Assembly (NCBI GenBank): GCA_965205595.1
Contig: CBDBHI010000040.1
Location: 1 to 64,000 of the forward strand
Source of the DNA: CATQHP01 sp965205595
GTDB lineage: Bacteria > Acidobacteriota > Terriglobia > Bryobacterales > UBA6623
DNA length: 64,000 bases
Direction: 5' to 3'
The stretch's first letter is position 1. The number at the start of each line of letters is the position of its first letter. Shown here one piece after another: positions 45,944 through 54,140 of the stretch. The translations under genes and the position numbers were made by a program. The notes under the pieces were generated by a model. The model was not told the origin of the DNA and searched no databases. It saw only the letters and a list, made by a program, of their open reading frames with translations.

Positions 45944-47055
45944 CTTGCGAAAGTAAGGCCTTTAACTGTAAAATGTCGGTATGGCAAGACCGGCAACGGT
46001 GATTCGACTGAACGCCGAGGAAGAAGAGACGCTGCGACTCTGGGTGCGCGGCCACAAGTCCGAACGGCGCATGGTGGAGCGCGCTCGCATTGTGCTGCTG
46101 GCGGCCGCCGCTACCTCGACCGCCGAGATCGCCCGGCAACTGGGATCCCCGGCGGCGCGCGTGTCGAAATGGCGCACCCGCTTCGCCCAGCAACGTCTGG
46201 CGGGATTATGCGATCAAGCGCGTTCCGGCAGGCCCGCGCGGTACGACCAAGCGACGCGCAAACGCATCCTCTGCCAACTCGACGAAGCTCCGCCCGAAGG
46301 GCACGCCACTTGGACAGGCGAACTGCTCGCGGAAGCTCTCGGCGACGTCAGCAAGCATCAAGTCTGGCGCGTACTGCGGCAGCTCGGCGTGTCCTTGCGG
46401 CGGCGGCGCAGTTGGTGTTTGTCAACCGACCCGGAGTTCGCTCGCAAGGCCGCCGACATTGTCGGACTCTACCTCAGCCCGCCGGAAAACGCCGTGGTGC
46501 TCGCGGTCGACGAGAAGCCGAGCATCCAGGCCTTGGAGCGAGCGCAGGGCTGGCTACGCTTGCCCAACGGCAAGGCCTTGACGGGCTTCTCGCACGGCTA
46601 CAGGCGGCACGGCACGACGCCGCTTTTCGCCGCGCTGGAAGTGGCTACCGGATTCATCATCGCCGGACACTATTGGCGCCGACGGCGTCGCGAGTTTCTC
46701 GACTTCATGAACCACATCGCGGCCATCCACGAAGGCCGCGAGATCCACATCATCTTGGATAACTTGAACACTCACAAGCCCAAAAATGACCGCTGGCTGC
46801 AACGTCATGCGAACATCCATTTTCACTACACGCCGACCTACAGTTCGTGGATGAATCAGGTTGAGGTGTGGTTTTCGATTCTGAGCCGCCGCGCCTTGCG
46901 GGGGGCGAGTTTCACTTCCCCCCGGCAGGTGCGCGAGGCCATCGACAGCTTCGTCCGCGTCTACAACTCCAAGGCTACTCCGTTCGAATGGACCAAGACC
47001 GTCGTAGCCCCTCGTCCCCTCGCCAGTAAATATTCTAACTTACGCAACTAAGTAC
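45943..47055 (+). mobile_element. IS630-family insertion sequence, copy 2
   Basis: The element is 1113 bp, flanked by TA at 45941-45942 and 47056-47057. It starts ACTTGCGAAAGTAAGGCC and ends CTTACGCAACTAAGTAC, giving imperfect inverted repeats (ACTTGCGAAAGT against AGTTGCGTAAGT). The TA target lies within the tatC stop codon. It is inverted relative to the copy at 27171. Confidence 0.93.
45981..47051 (+). CDS. IS630-family transposase (copy 2)
   Basis: A 356-residue transposase, the same as the 27175 copy except that RRMVERAR replaces RRMLERAR near residue 31. The acidic triad is in VDEKPS, LDNLNTH and QVEVWFS. Intact single frame; the TAA stop lies inside the right inverted repeat. Confidence 0.93.
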   Translation: MARPATVIRLNAEEEETLRLWVRGHKSERRMVERARIVLLAAAATSTAEIARQLGSPAARVSKWRTRFAQQRLAGLCDQARSGRPARYDQATRKRILCQLDEAPPEGHATWTGELLAEALGDVSKHQVWRVLRQLGVSLRRRRSWCLSTDPEFARKAADIVGLYLSPPENAVVLAVDEKPSIQALERAQGWLRLPNGKALTGFSHGYRRHGTTPLFAALEVATGFIIAGHYWRRRRREFLDFMNHIAAIHEGREIHIILDNLNTHKPKNDRWLQRHANIHFHYTPTYSSWMNQVEVWFSILSRRALRGASFTSPRQVREAIDSFVRVYNSKATPFEWTKTVVAPRPLASKYSNLRN

Positions 47056-47081
47056 TAGGGCGCCGTTGACAGATAGCTGGG

Positions 47082-47303
47082 CCGAAATTTGACTATTCGA
47101 GCTGCCAACACGAGCTGCTTGTTGGACGCTGCGCTTCGCAGTACCGAGCCGCGCCGCCTCGCGGTGCGGTCCTCTCTGCGACGTGTGCACCGCACCGCAC
47201 GGCGGCGCGGCTCGGTACTGCGAAGCGCAGCGTCGCCGCTCTGGTATCTCAAGTTTCTCCCTTGAAAGATCCGCCCAACCAAGGCGGGCGGTGGCCCGGC
47301 TAA
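47082..47303 (-). repeat. Palindromic repeat family 1, copy B
   Basis: Second copy, about 222 bases, reversed relative to copies A and D. The hairpin arms are 47128-47158 and 47201-47231, a perfect 31-base inverted repeat, extended outward compared with copy A. The small CCGCCC/GGGCGG hairpin and the outer CCGGC(T)TAA end are kept. It lies between the IS630 element and the IS21 element, with nothing else recognisable in 47058-47346. Confidence 0.88.
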
Positions 47304-47470
47304 TCTGCATACGTCACTACTCGCTGGGGTATGCGGGTTAGTTACTTGAGAACGGCGGAGCGAAACTAGACCATAGAGCGGCGAATCGAAGCTGCTTTTG
47401 GGCGGAGTAAAAGTAGACCGTCCGAGTGGTCCAGCGAACATTCCTGTGGTGTTTGTGGGACACGAGAGGG

Positions 47471-48751
47471 ATGTATCGCGTGGAGCTATACGCTCAAGTA
47501 CGGCGCAGTGTCTTTGTCGAAGGGCTCAGTGAGCGCGAGGCCGCCAAACGGTTTGGCCTGGCGCGAGGGACGGTGCGCAAGATGTTGCGCTACGCCACTC
47601 CGCCGGGCTATCGGCGGCGCCAACCAGCGCAGAGGCCGAAGCTGGATCCCTTCACCGGAATCGTCGATCAGATCCTCAGCGACGATCAGGAACGTCCGAA
47701 GAAACAACGCCACACCGCAAAACGCATCTTCGACCGCTTGCGCGACGAGTACGATTTCACCGGCGGTTACACGATCGTCAAGGACTATGTTCGCGACAAG
47801 AAGCTCGGCGGGCAAGAGATGTTCGTGCCGCTGGTGCATCCGGCGGGCGATGCCCAGGCCGACTGCGGTGAAGCTCTGGTGGTCATTGACGGCGTACAGC
47901 GCAAGGCGCACTACTTGGTGGTCGATCTGCCGCCTAGCGATGACGCTTTCGTAAAAGCTTTCCCGGCCGCGACGACGGAAGCGTTTTGCGAGGGGCACAA
48001 CGCAGCGTTTCGGTACTTCGGCGGCGTGCCACGCAGCATCCTCTACGACAACACGACCTTGGCGCTGGCGAGGATTCTGGGCGACGGCAGGCGCAAGCGG
48101 ACCAGGGTGTTCAGTGAACTGCAGTCGCACTATTTATTCTCCGATCGTTTCGGGCGTCCGGGCAAAGGCAACGACAAGGGAAAGGTGGAAGGACTGGTCG
48201 GTTATGCCCGGCGGAACTTCATGGTGCCGGCGCCAAGGTTTCCAAGCTGGGAAGCGTTCAACGAGCAGCTCGAAGCGCAGTGCCTCAACAATCGTAAGCG
48301 GCGCTTGCGGCGGCACACCGAAACGATTGAGGAACGTTTCAAGCGTGACCGCCAAGCGTTGTTGCCCTTGCCGCCCACGCCCTATGACGCCTGCGACAAA
48401 CGCACCACGCGGGTGACGTCGCTGTCATTGGTGCGCTATCGCGCCAACGACTACTCGGTGCCCACACGCTACGGACATCGCCAGGTGTTGCTGAAAGGCT
48501 ACGTCGATGAAATCGTGATCTGTTGTGGCAGCGAAGAGATCGCGCGCCACCGGCGCAGTTACGAACGCGAAGAGTTGATCTTCGATCCGCTGCATTACCT
48601 AGCACTGCTGGAACGCAAGACCAACGCGCTCGATCAAGCGGCCCCGTTGGCGGGCTGGGAGCTGCCCGAACAGTTCCCGTGCTTGAGACGTTTGCTCGAG
48701 GCACGGTTGGGAAAGCCAGGCAAGCGCGAGTACGTGCGGGTATTGCGATGA
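47471..48751 (+). CDS. istA: IS21 transposase IstA, ended by an in-frame TGA
   Basis: 426 residues from ATG 47471 (MYRVELYAQVRRSVF). An N-terminal helix-turn-helix (LSEREAAKRFGLARGTVRKM) is followed by the DDE core: Asp in GDAQADCGEA, Asp in SILYDNTTL and Glu in GNDKGKVEGLVGY. The frame stops at TGA (48749-48751) after EYVRVLR, but reading continues open for 73 more codons with IstA-like sequence to a TAA at 48970. The stop codon replaces the residue after VLR, usually Leu. A full-length IstA would be ~499 residues, the family norm. The same TGA is in the second copy. Confidence 0.85.
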   Translation: MYRVELYAQVRRSVFVEGLSEREAAKRFGLARGTVRKMLRYATPPGYRRRQPAQRPKLDPFTGIVDQILSDDQERPKKQRHTAKRIFDRLRDEYDFTGGYTIVKDYVRDKKLGGQEMFVPLVHPAGDAQADCGEALVVIDGVQRKAHYLVVDLPPSDDAFVKAFPAATTEAFCEGHNAAFRYFGGVPRSILYDNTTLALARILGDGRRKRTRVFSELQSHYLFSDRFGRPGKGNDKGKVEGLVGYARRNFMVPAPRFPSWEAFNEQLEAQCLNNRKRRLRRHTETIEERFKRDRQALLPLPPTPYDACDKRTTRVTSLSLVRYRANDYSVPTRYGHRQVLLKGYVDEIVICCGSEEIARHRRSYEREELIFDPLHYLALLERKTNALDQAAPLAGWELPEQFPCLRRLLEARLGKPGKREYVRVLR

Positions 48752-48970
48752 CTGGAGGACTTCCGATTCGAGCACGTTGCCGCGGCGGTGCGCCAAGCCT
48801 GCGAGTTGGGAGCGATTGGCTTGGATGCAGTCAGGCACTTAGTGCTGTGCCGCATCGAGCAACGGCCGCCGCGCTTGGACTTGACGAAGTATCCGCACCT
48901 GCCGGCAGCCCAGGTGGAGCAAACCTCCGCTGCGGACTATTTGGCACTGCCGGCACAAGGAGGGGGGTAA
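48752..48970 (+). pseudogene. IstA C-terminal remainder past the TGA
   Basis: Continues the istA frame as LEDFRFEHVAAAVRQACELG to ADYLALPAQGGG and ends TAA, overlapping the istB start as TAATG. The overlapping junction is what an intact istA-istB pair would have, so this is the true istA 3' end. It is separated only by the internal TGA. Confidence 0.8.
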
Positions 48971-49731
48971 TGGCGAGGTCGAAACTTCTGCTCGAAGCGC
49001 ATTTGAAAGCGTTGCGGCTGCCAACCTTCCTGCGCGAGTACGACAAACTGGCGCGGCAATGCGCCGCCGAGAGCTTGGATTCGAGGAGCTTCCTGCAACA
49101 ACTCTGCGAGCTGGAACTGCTCGACCGTGAACAGCGGGCCACCGAGCGCCGCAGCAAGGCCGCGAAGTTTCCCGTGACCAAGAGTCTGGACACTTTCGAC
49201 TTCCCGTCCTTGCCGGCGTTGAACAAGAAGCTGGTGCTGGAACTGGCGCGCTGTGAGTTTATCGACCGCCGCGAAAACGTGCCGGCACTGGGTAATTCCG
49301 GCACGGGCAAAACGCACATCGGCTTGGCGTTGGGACTGGCGGCTTGTCAGCGCGGCTATCGAACACGCTTCACAACAGCGGCGGCACTGGTCAATGAGCT
49401 GCTCGAAGCCCGAGATGAACGGCGCTTGCTGCGATGTCAAAAGCAGTTGGCCAAGCAGGATCTGCTGATCGTCGATGAACTGGGCTACGTGCCGCTATCG
49501 AAGACCGGAGCGGAGTTATTGTTCGAAGTGTTTTCCCAGCGCTACGAACAGGGCTCGACGCTGGTCACCTCGAATCTGCCGTTTAACGAATGGACCGAGG
49601 TCTTCGGCTCCGAGCGGCTGACCGGCGCCCTGCTCGATCGCCTCACGCACCACGTTCATATTCTAGAGCTGAACGGCGAAAGCTTCCGTCTGATCCAGAG
49701 CAAGAAGAAGCGGGCTCACTCTTTGGGCTGA
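48970..49731 (+). CDS. istB: IS21 helper ATPase IstB
   Basis: 253 residues of the AAA+ IstB/DnaC-like family, which assists IstA. Walker A is GNSGTGKTH, Walker B is LLIVDELGYVPL, and the sensor stretch is TLVTSNLPFNEW. Its ATG overlaps the end of istA (TAATG). Intact. Confidence 0.93.
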   Translation: MARSKLLLEAHLKALRLPTFLREYDKLARQCAAESLDSRSFLQQLCELELLDREQRATERRSKAAKFPVTKSLDTFDFPSLPALNKKLVLELARCEFIDRRENVPALGNSGTGKTHIGLALGLAACQRGYRTRFTTAAALVNELLEARDERRLLRCQKQLAKQDLLIVDELGYVPLSKTGAELLFEVFSQRYEQGSTLVTSNLPFNEWTEVFGSERLTGALLDRLTHHVHILELNGESFRLIQSKKKRAHSLG

Positions 49732-49748
49732 CCCACCGGCCACTCGCC

Positions 49749-49833
49749 CGGTTTTCGTGGGACGGCCTCCACTACGCCTGGGCCGCCCTAAAGGGCGACC
49801 GCAGGCTCCGTTCCAGCCGTCCCACGAAAACCG
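49749..49833. repeat. 18-base hairpin at the 3' end of IS21
   Basis: Perfect arms CGGTTTTCGTGGGACGGC (49749-49766) and its complement (49816-49833) enclose a 49-base loop with a smaller hairpin (CGCCCTAAAGGGCG). It lies between istB and the right end. The copy-2 counterpart is at 62099-62183 with the same arms. It may be a terminator or an end-binding structure. Confidence 0.85.
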
Positions 49834-49901
49834 CTACCCCTTCACCAACTGGTCTACTTTTGCTCCGCCGAAGTGGTCCAAATTTACTCCGCCCTTGACA
49901 G

Positions 49902-51911
49902 TTACTGAATGTATCCAAGCGACTTGAGTTTGTCTTCAAGTTCCTTGCCAAGAGACCTGCGTTCAGGTCCGAGATTGATTCGAGTAAACCGGGAGTTCCA
50001 ATCCCGCCAGGTGGCAAGTAGAGCCGCGGCTGCTTCGCCTTGCTCCGCCAGAACGTTCTGCTGCTCTGCCCCGTCGCTGGCTAAGTCATAGAATTCGACG
50101 GCTTCTTGGGTGTTTGTATTAATCACGAGTTTTGATTGGTTCGTTCGAACCGAGGCACGCCCTGCCGTCCATTCGAGGTCACCGAGCGCCACCAAATTCT
50201 GAGGTTCGTTTCCGGCTTCTTGGCTAAACGCCGGGGACAGATCGTGACTTTGAAACGCCGCTCCAGTCGTGAGAGTGCCAAACTCACCGGGGCTCGTCTC
50301 GACGTCGACAAGCGAAAGAATCGTGGGGGCTACATCAAGCAATCTCACCATTCCACCAACGCGTTTTCCCCTAGGCACTCTGCCAGGGAACCTGAAGATC
50401 AACGGTACGCGAATCACCTCGTCATACAGCGTATTCATGTGACCAAAGTCGTCGTGATCTAAGAACTCCTCACCGTGGTCCGCTGTGAACACGACCAGCG
50501 TGTTGTCGATCTCGCCCATCTCTTCAAGCTTGTCGAGGAGTCTCGCGATTTGGGAATCGGTGTACCGCAACTCGCCGTCGTAGAGAGCCACGACGTGCTC
50601 AACATCTACCTCGTTGATGGCACCCTCTTCGGGAGTCCGGTAGAACAGGTCCGCCGACGTGAAGTCGCCTGCGTAGCTCGGGTCGAATGTTTTGTCGTGC
50701 GGCGACGGCGGGTTATAGAGCTCGTGAACGTCCCACATGTGCAGGAAGAAGAAAAATGGCTGCTGCCGATCATTTGCCGCCCAGTCGTCGAGCAACGATG
50801 AGGCGCTAGCGATAAGCCGTTTCGAAGTGATACCCGTCAAATTCTCCCCATTCCTGGGGATCGCCGAATAATCGTCGTAGACATCAAAGCCCTGATGGAA
50901 TCCATATCTGGCCGCCAGACTCGGCCCCGAGACCGCCGCCAGGGTGCGGTAACCGTTTGCTGCTAGAACCTCCGCTAATGTCTCGGTGTCTCGATGCAGT
51001 TGCGTGTAGTAAGTCCGTACGCCGTGTTCTAACGGATCCAGGGCGGTGAGCAGCGTTGTGTGCGATGGGATCGTCCAAGAAGTCGGCGCTATGGCTGTCT
51101 CAAAAAGGGTGCCCTCGCTGGCAAGGAGGTCGATGGTTGGGCTCGTGTTGCGTTGGTATCCATAGCAGCCCAAATGATCGGCACGCAAACTGTCGATCGA
51201 GATCAACAATACGTTGGCTGGTGCTTGGGCCCGCGGCATTTGGTATGCCGTAAGCGTCGCGCTCTGGTTACTACCGGTGATCACGGCTATCGCTAACGTC
51301 GCACTCATTACGGACGCGGTGAGAACGAGACCAATGCGAGAGAACCGGCGCCACCGCCGCTCGTTCTGAAACAAGCTGAACAGAAGCGCGGAAAACACAG
51401 CGATGAAGATCGGAACACTGACTACGATCCGTGGGTATCCCTCGAACTCGCCGCTGCCAAGAAGTTGCGTCGGGATCGTAGCGAAGCAAACTGCGAAACA
51501 AAGTGCCGACGCGATTCGTATTTGCGCCGGCACGGCATTCTCTGGGATGACAGGCGCCGCTGCCGTGAGCTTGCCGCCAATCGTGGCCGCTGCCCAAAGC
51601 GATAACCCAATTACGAGGGCCAGGCTCAAGTTCACGAAAATAGCATCTCTAAGGAACGCGGCAATCTGATCCCATTCGGCAAAATCACGATAGTGATTGA
51701 CGAACGAAGGCGCGGACTCGTCAATCTCGATGCCCAGTCCACGCAGACTATGCCTAATGACGGCAAACAGACTAACCTCGCGCACTCTGCCACCACGCCA
51801 CCATCGTCCGTAGAGCCAGGCGAATTCCACCAAACACGCTACCGTCACAGCGGCGAATCCCATAGTTAGGTGGCCCAGTGCGAACTTTCTCACGGATCTT
51901 GCTGCTTTCAA
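49902..51911 (-). CDS. Membrane-anchored sulfatase-superfamily protein
   Basis: 669 residues. About five N-terminal hydrophobic segments (up to ~212) precede an alkaline-phosphatase-fold catalytic domain that opens VLLISIDSLRADHLG at ~234. The domain has metal Asp240 and later TADHGEEF. At the nucleophile site the sequence reads T280-I-P-S-H, so there is no Cys for formylglycine. Thr there is typical of phosphoryl- or phosphoethanolamine-type relatives, making true sulfatase activity doubtful. An IS21 element sits three bases past its TAA. The start has no strong ribosome site. Confidence 0.85.
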   Translation of the reverse strand: MKAARSVRKFALGHLTMGFAAVTVACLVEFAWLYGRWWRGGRVREVSLFAVIRHSLRGLGIEIDESAPSFVNHYRDFAEWDQIAAFLRDAIFVNLSLALVIGLSLWAAATIGGKLTAAAPVIPENAVPAQIRIASALCFAVCFATIPTQLLGSGEFEGYPRIVVSVPIFIAVFSALLFSLFQNERRWRRFSRIGLVLTASVMSATLAIAVITGSNQSATLTAYQMPRAQAPANVLLISIDSLRADHLGCYGYQRNTSPTIDLLASEGTLFETAIAPTSWTIPSHTTLLTALDPLEHGVRTYYTQLHRDTETLAEVLAANGYRTLAAVSGPSLAARYGFHQGFDVYDDYSAIPRNGENLTGITSKRLIASASSLLDDWAANDRQQPFFFFLHMWDVHELYNPPSPHDKTFDPSYAGDFTSADLFYRTPEEGAINEVDVEHVVALYDGELRYTDSQIARLLDKLEEMGEIDNTLVVFTADHGEEFLDHDDFGHMNTLYDEVIRVPLIFRFPGRVPRGKRVGGMVRLLDVAPTILSLVDVETSPGEFGTLTTGAAFQSHDLSPAFSQEAGNEPQNLVALGDLEWTAGRASVRTNQSKLVINTNTQEAVEFYDLASDGAEQQNVLAEQGEAAAALLATWRDWNSRFTRINLGPERRSLGKELEDKLKSLGYIQ

Positions 51912-52051
51912 CCTTTCTAAGTCGATAGGCTAACATCAGCAACCGGCATAGCTTCAACAATTTGCAGTGCTGTCGGCCCGCGTATCGCGTGCAGTTTGCA
52001 GCCGTAGTGCTACAGTTCGTTCGTTAGATTGCGCCCATCTGAGAGGAGCCA

Positions 52052-52459
52052 ATGGCGGAGCTGAAAACCAAACCCAACAAAGCGAGCGTCAAGCAATTAA
52101 TTGACGCGATCGACGACGAGGCGAAGGGTCGCGACAGGCGAGCGTTGCTCAAGATGATGAAGGGCATCACCGGCGCGCGGCCGAAGATGTGGGGCGAAAG
52201 CATTGTCGGGTTTGGTGACTACCACTATCGCTACGCATCGGGGCGCGAGGGTGACTGGTTCATCACCGGATTTTCGCCGCGTAAACCGGCCATGACGGTC
52301 TATCTGATGTGCGACATTTCGGTCCATCAGCCATTGCTCGCCAACCTTGGCAAATACAAGATTGGCAAGTCGTGCCTCTACTTCAAGAAACCAGCGGACA
52401 TCGATCAGGCAGTACTGCGGAAACTGATTGAAACCCAGTGGGCGGAGCAATCGGGCTAG
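52052..52459 (+). CDS. DUF1801 domain protein
   Basis: A 135-residue protein with the YdhG-like DUF1801 fold. The diagnostic stretch is GFGDYHYRYASGREGDWFIT, followed by GFSPRKPAMTVYLM and a C-terminal CLYFKKPADID. Function is unknown. It is preceded by a ribosome site (GAGAGGAG) and followed after 14 bases by repeat copy C. Confidence 0.9.
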   Translation: MAELKTKPNKASVKQLIDAIDDEAKGRDRRALLKMMKGITGARPKMWGESIVGFGDYHYRYASGREGDWFITGFSPRKPAMTVYLMCDISVHQPLLANLGKYKIGKSCLYFKKPADIDQAVLRKLIETQWAEQSG

Positions 52460-52473
52460 TCCGCATTTCTACC

Positions 52474-52684
52474 CCGAAACTTGATTTTTCAAGCCGCCCT
52501 CCCAGCTACTTGGTGGACGAAACCGTTCTCTGTACCGAGCCGCGCCGCCGTGCGGTGCGGTCCTTTCCGCGACGTGTGCACCGCACCGCACGGCGGCGCG
52601 GCTCGGTACAGAGAAGCGCAACTTCACGGCGCCGGTATCTCAAGTTTCTCCCCTGAATGGTCCGTCCAACCAAGGCCGGACTAA
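52474..52684 (-). repeat. Palindromic repeat family 1, copy C
   Basis: Third copy, ~211 bases. The hairpin is the longest of the four: arms 52526-52561 and 52580-52615 are perfect 36-base inverted repeats around an 18-base loop. The outer pairs here read TTCTCTGTACC/GGTACAGAGAA, unlike GCAGTACC/GGTACTGC in B and D. It fills the gap between two converging genes (DUF1801 and a sulfatase) and could end both transcripts. Confidence 0.88.
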
Positions 52685-52734
52685 CCCGGAGTCCATAACG
52701 ACGCAGCGAAAAATGCGGGCTACGGTCCGCTTTA

Positions 52735-54096
52735 TTAATCGGGCACCGACAACCAGCCGTCTAACGCTGCTCGCAACTCGGCCACGATCTCGGGCCGTTC
52801 CGACGCCTGGTCGTGCTCTTCGTGCGGGTCAGCCACAACGTTATACAGTTCAGGATCCAGCGTGGCCCAGTCCACCTGGCCGGGCGGAATCATCAAGGGT
52901 ACGTCTTTGTTCGGCTCGTACGGCAAGATCAGCTTCCAGCCATCATTGCGGATGACTTCACGGTATTTTAGATTGGCGACGGGGTCATCGACATCCGCCG
53001 CGGTGTGGGCGTAGTGCGCGCCAAACACCATCTCACGACGAGCGAGCGCTTCGCGGTCAAGCAAGTCAATACCGGGTAGATTCGACGGCCCTTGGGTGCC
53101 GGCTCCATGCAAAACAGTCTGCGCGAAATCGATCGTACTGACAAGGGTCTTGTCGTCGCGGCCCGGCTCGACCTTGCCGGGCCAGCGAATCATAACGGGC
53201 GAGCGAATTCCCATCTCGTAGGGCGACATCTTCGCTCGCGTCCAAACTCGGCCGTCCGTGCGCGGACCGTCGGGTCGCGAGATCCACCCGTTGTCGGCTA
53301 CGTAGAGCACCAACGTGTTTTCGCGTAGGCCATTTTGGTCAAGATGATCGAGCAGTTGTCCTACCGTTTCGTCAAACCACTCGACCATGGCGTAGTACTT
53401 TGCCTCGTTCTGCTCAATGTCGAGTCCTGTATATTTCGACAACAATCTCTCAGGCGGATTGTGTGGCGTGTGCGGCAAAAACGGCGCGTACCAGATGAAA
53501 AATGGCTGCTCGCCGGCGGAGTCGATAAAGTCGAAAACTGGCTCCATCCCCTCGCGCCCGACTTTGAGACCATCGTCGCCGTGCCGCCCGCCGCGAGTGG
53601 GGTCGCCATGGGTCATCGCCGCGCTGAAGCCCTGGTCAAGCGGGTTCCCTTCCCACCACTTGCCGGACTGATGACTAACGTAGCCCTCCTTGCTCAACTG
53701 TTCGGGCAAGGTGTGATTTTTCTGAAACACCTCGACCATCCGTGCCTGGCCTTTGGCGTTATTCATCGGGCCTAGTCCATTCTCGGGAGGGTCGTTGCCG
53801 GTAATTCCGTTTTGGTGCGGATAGAGCCCCGTAGCGAGTTGCGCCAAGCTTGGCCGGCAGACGGGCGGTACGTAACCACGGGTATAGAGCATGCTGTCCG
53901 CCGCCAGATTGTCCAAGTTGGGCGTTGTGGCGACGGGGTGGCCCATGAATCCGTAGTCCGTCCAGGCATGGTCATCCGAGATGATCATGACGACGTTGGG
54001 AGGCGGCTCGGGGTTCGTTCCGCACGACCAGCCGGCACTCAACGCCAACGTCGCCACAAGCGCGGGGAAGAATCGGACACGAGTGCACTGCGTCAT
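52735..54096 (-). CDS. Arylsulfatase-type secreted sulfatase
   Basis: 453 residues with an N-terminal signal sequence; a Cys at 25 follows a poor lipobox (GWSC). The catalytic motif is C80-R-P-S-L in PVCRPSLAQLATGLYPHQ, the formylglycine-type C-x-P-S site with Leu at the usual Arg position. Metal ligands start with IISDDHAW. The family hydrolyses sulfate esters, for example on sulfated polysaccharide. It follows another sulfatase on the same strand, 44 bases downstream of that gene's stop. Confidence 0.9.
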   Translation of the reverse strand: MTQCTRVRFFPALVATLALSAGWSCGTNPEPPPNVVMIISDDHAWTDYGFMGHPVATTPNLDNLAADSMLYTRGYVPPVCRPSLAQLATGLYPHQNGITGNDPPENGLGPMNNAKGQARMVEVFQKNHTLPEQLSKEGYVSHQSGKWWEGNPLDQGFSAAMTHGDPTRGGRHGDDGLKVGREGMEPVFDFIDSAGEQPFFIWYAPFLPHTPHNPPERLLSKYTGLDIEQNEAKYYAMVEWFDETVGQLLDHLDQNGLRENTLVLYVADNGWISRPDGPRTDGRVWTRAKMSPYEMGIRSPVMIRWPGKVEPGRDDKTLVSTIDFAQTVLHGAGTQGPSNLPGIDLLDREALARREMVFGAHYAHTAADVDDPVANLKYREVIRNDGWKLILPYEPNKDVPLMIPPGQVDWATLDPELYNVVADPHEEHDQASERPEIVAELRAALDGWLSVPD

Positions 54097-54140
54097 GAGC
54101 TATCTCGAATCATCGAGGAACGGATGCCCAATTCTAACGC

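Larger units (their letters stand above)
47347..49900 (+). mobile_element. IS21-family insertion sequence, copy 1
   Basis: The element is 2554 bp. Its ends are TGAGAACGGCGGAGC at the left and the complement of TGTCAAGGGCGGAGTA at the right. Each end has two multiple-repeat sites typical of IS21: GGCGGAGCGAAACTAGACC and GGGCGGAGTAAAAGTAGACC at the left, and matching units at the right. The 6-bp target duplication GTTACT flanks it (47341-47346 and 49901-49906). The second duplication contains the stop codon of the adjacent sulfatase gene. istA and istB follow in the usual order. Confidence 0.92.

Noticed and set aside
48523..48969. N-terminal extension of IstB to 402 codons (also 62963-63409)
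   Set aside because: The extension lies over istA in another frame; IstB of 253 residues from the TAATG overlap is the normal form.
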